A stretch of DNA of 64,000 nt from Trebouxia sp. TZW2008 (lineage: Eukaryota > Chlorophyta > Trebouxiophyceae > Trebouxiales > Trebouxiaceae), in the NCBI GenBank assembly GCA_002118135.1, contig BDIU01000036.1:124001-188000 (forward strand), read 5' to 3'. How positions within the stretch are numbered: position 1 is the first letter of the stretch; each line of letters starts with the position of its first letter. Made by a program: the position numbers and the translations under genes. The notes beneath the pieces were generated by a model that searched no databases, was not told the origin of the DNA, and saw nothing but the letters and a program-made list of their open reading frames with translations. Positions 63,901 through 64,000 of the stretch are shown in pieces.

Positions 63901-64000
63901 CGCCACAAGCTGTCCCCCTCAGGCCTTTACTACCCCCCTGACCAGGGTACCCACCAAGACTACCTCAAGTCAGCCTCCCACCTTTCGGTCATATTATGCT
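33973..64000 (+). CDS. Axonemal inner-arm dynein heavy chain, single-headed (C-terminus cut)
   Basis: Motor of a ciliary inner dynein arm, closest in my reading to the animal DNAH3/7/12 group. The first in-frame ATG is 33973. Sixty-one exons join in one phase for about 3,777 residues; relatives have about 4,000, so roughly 250 C-terminal residues are missing. Order: tail (exons 1-17, 33973-42199, with [10 protein letters not shown] and [13 protein letters not shown]), linker (18-21), AAA1 GPAGTGKT (1413-1420), AAA2 GAPFSGKS (1694-1701), AAA3 GPTGTGKS (about 2063), AAA4 GLGGSGRQ (2431-2438), stalk and microtubule-binding tip (exons 43-48), AAA5 ([20 protein letters not shown]), AAA6 ([10 protein letters not shown]) and the C-terminal part ([32 protein letters not shown]). 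Exon 61 starts at 63769 and probably ends at a donor near 63968. Three introns (after exons 22, 42 and 56) start with GC. No frameshift or internal stop was found. Confidence 0.95.
36110..36425 (+). repeat. Minisatellite, about 110-base unit, in dynein intron 5
   Basis: About 2.5 units built from 'gcaaggcagagcaccttgca', 'ggctgatcatgcag' and 'tcacaggctcaa'. Each unit holds the shorter near-palindromic motif gcaaggcagagtgccttgca twice. Confidence 0.85.
39770..39910 (+). repeat. Short tandem repeat, about 40-base unit, in dynein intron 12
   Basis: About three units share 'tatgcttgatgc.ca', 'gtctgagcaca' and 'ggtctgctatac'-like strings. Close to exon 13. Confidence 0.65.
41345..41490 (+). repeat. 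Two 73-base tandem units copying the start of dynein exon 16
   Basis: Units 41345-41417 and 41418-41490 both end in a 3' splice site (cctccag, ccttcag). The second begins gatgatgagaacagcatcaa, identical to the true exon start at 41491. Because 73 is not a multiple of three, use of the upstream acceptor would shift the frame. Confidence 0.9.
42723..44600 (+). other. Dynein linker-coding exons 18-21
   Basis: Exons 42723-42990, 43246-43379, 43925-44099 and 44383-44600. The linker mark is [20 protein letters not shown], followed by [21 protein letters not shown] and a helical stretch. For exon 19 I chose the acceptor at 43245 because it restores CFEGIDKL; an upstream AG at 43167 would add 26 residues that have no counterpart in relatives. 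Confidence 0.85.
43795..43924 (+). repeat. Duplicated acceptor region before dynein exon 20
   Basis: 'cagtcttttagtctgctgaa' plus 'agcaaggtagcttgaacag' recurs as 'cagtctataagtcttctgaa' plus 'gccaagatggcttgtacag'. The second copy ends in the real acceptor. Between them lie three 'cagtctactacag'-type repeats. Confidence 0.8.
44883..46257 (+). other. Dynein AAA1 (main ATPase) exons 22-24
   Basis: Exons 44883-45095, 45413-45559 and 46003-46257. Walker [13 protein letters not shown], Walker B region [12 protein letters not shown], and the sensor stretch [20 protein letters not shown] are all intact, so this site should hydrolyse ATP. The intron after exon 22 cuts TETTK|DLAKA with a GCAAGC donor. 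Confidence 0.93.
47445..48517 (+). other. Dynein AAA2 exons 28-30
   Basis: Exons 47445-47678, 47934-48128 and 48398-48517. Walker A GAPFSGKS; then [36 protein letters not shown] and [16 protein letters not shown]. Confidence 0.9.
49982..50141 (+). mobile_element. MITE copy D, in dynein intron 32
   Basis: Best-preserved copy: 160 bases from CAGTAACCTTTCG to GGATTACTG, flanked by TA on each side. The splice acceptor of exon 33 (tatgcag, ending 50154) lies 13 bases past the element. Confidence 0.85.
50155..51449 (+). other. Dynein AAA3 exons 33-35
   Basis: Exons 50155-50444, 50737-50972 and 51273-51449. Walker A GPTGTGKST is split by an intron after GPTG. Walker [11 protein letters not shown] and the GPP-type GTPGGGR loop follow. 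Confidence 0.9.
53130..54436 (+). other. Dynein AAA4 exons 39-41
   Basis: Exons 53130-53308, 53804-54007 and 54242-54436. Walker [10 protein letters not shown] has Arg in place of Lys, as is usual in AAA4 of dyneins. [20 protein letters not shown] and [20 protein letters not shown] follow. Confidence 0.9.
55184..57531 (+). other. Dynein stalk and microtubule-binding domain, exons 43-48
   Basis: Exons 55184-55393, 55607-55741, 56035-56199, 56561-56842, 57019-57120 and 57272-57531. The two coiled-coil arms flank the tip ([19 protein letters not shown] to [18 protein letters not shown]). The strut end reads [16 protein letters not shown], a constant motif of dyneins. Confidence 0.9.
60924..61113 (+). 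mobile_element. MITE copy E, in dynein intron 55
   Basis: 190 bases beginning TA-CAGTAAGCTTTCC and ending near GTTTCTTG-TA. It has an extra internal 'tccttacatcaagtg' unit, which explains the longer size. The core 'ccactgcagtcagagtgcag' matches the other copies. Confidence 0.8.
61885..62100 (+). repeat. Irregular minisatellite in dynein intron 57
   Basis: Several units of about 40-70 bases share 'acttgccatctgtct', 'aagcacctgacctggc' and 'ttgcctggctg'. Confidence 0.7.

Noticed and set aside
1..64000. CRISPR arrays, operons, tRNA or rRNA genes, prophage or viral insertions
   Set aside because: None seen. The short repeats here are intronic minisatellites without regular unique spacers, and every gene is a spliced nuclear gene.

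Overview
The window is nuclear DNA of a green alga. The genes are split into many short exons by introns that nearly all end in TGCAG, and the predicted proteins look chlorophyte or plant-like (an RNase H-like/RBR ubiquitin ligase, a tropinone-reductase-like SDR, a Raf-like kinase). The last gene is an axonemal dynein heavy chain, so the organism makes, or recently made, flagella. I suspect a trebouxiophyte or a related chlorophyte, but the sequence alone does not fix the genus.

Ten genes were found. I rebuilt most of them exon by exon, checking that reading phase stayed consistent across each junction. In order they are: REV3, the DNA polymerase zeta catalytic subunit (minus, N-terminal 600 codons, cut by the left edge); a bacterial-type Mn superoxide dismutase (plus); an RBR ubiquitin ligase with an N-terminal RNase H-like part and a C-terminal CCCH finger (plus); a tropinone-reductase-like SDR (minus); a coiled-coil TKL/Raf-like kinase (plus); UBLCP1, a ubiquitin-like-domain CTD phosphatase (minus); mitochondrial lipoyl synthase (minus); a WBP2-like GRAM protein (plus); CSE1/exportin-2 (minus); and a single-headed inner-arm dynein heavy chain of about 3,780 codons in 61 exons, filling 33973 to the right edge, where its C-terminus is lost.

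Four head-to-head pairs share short 5' regions: REV3/SOD, SDR/kinase, LIP1/WBP2-like and CSE1/dynein. Three pairs converge tail to tail: RBR/SDR, kinase/UBLCP1 and WBP2-like/CSE1. The genes do not form a pathway; they cover translesion DNA synthesis, oxidative defence, ubiquitin and RNA polymerase II CTD control, mitochondrial lipoylation, nuclear transport and ciliary motility.

The unusual content lies in the introns. (1) At least seven introns, in five genes, start with GC instead of GT; an eighth is likely. (2) A TA-flanked MITE with CAGTAAC-type termini (pogo/Tc1-mariner-like) occurs five times, always inside an intron, twice touching a splice site. (3) Several introns carry tandem copies of the neighbouring exon or exon edge, including its splice site: the RING2 and CCCH exons of the RBR ligase, the HRDLKPSN catalytic-loop exon of the kinase, and exons 16 and 20 of the dynein. 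(4) Introns also hold several minisatellites. I found no operon, CRISPR array, RNA gene, virus or previously undescribed multi-gene system.
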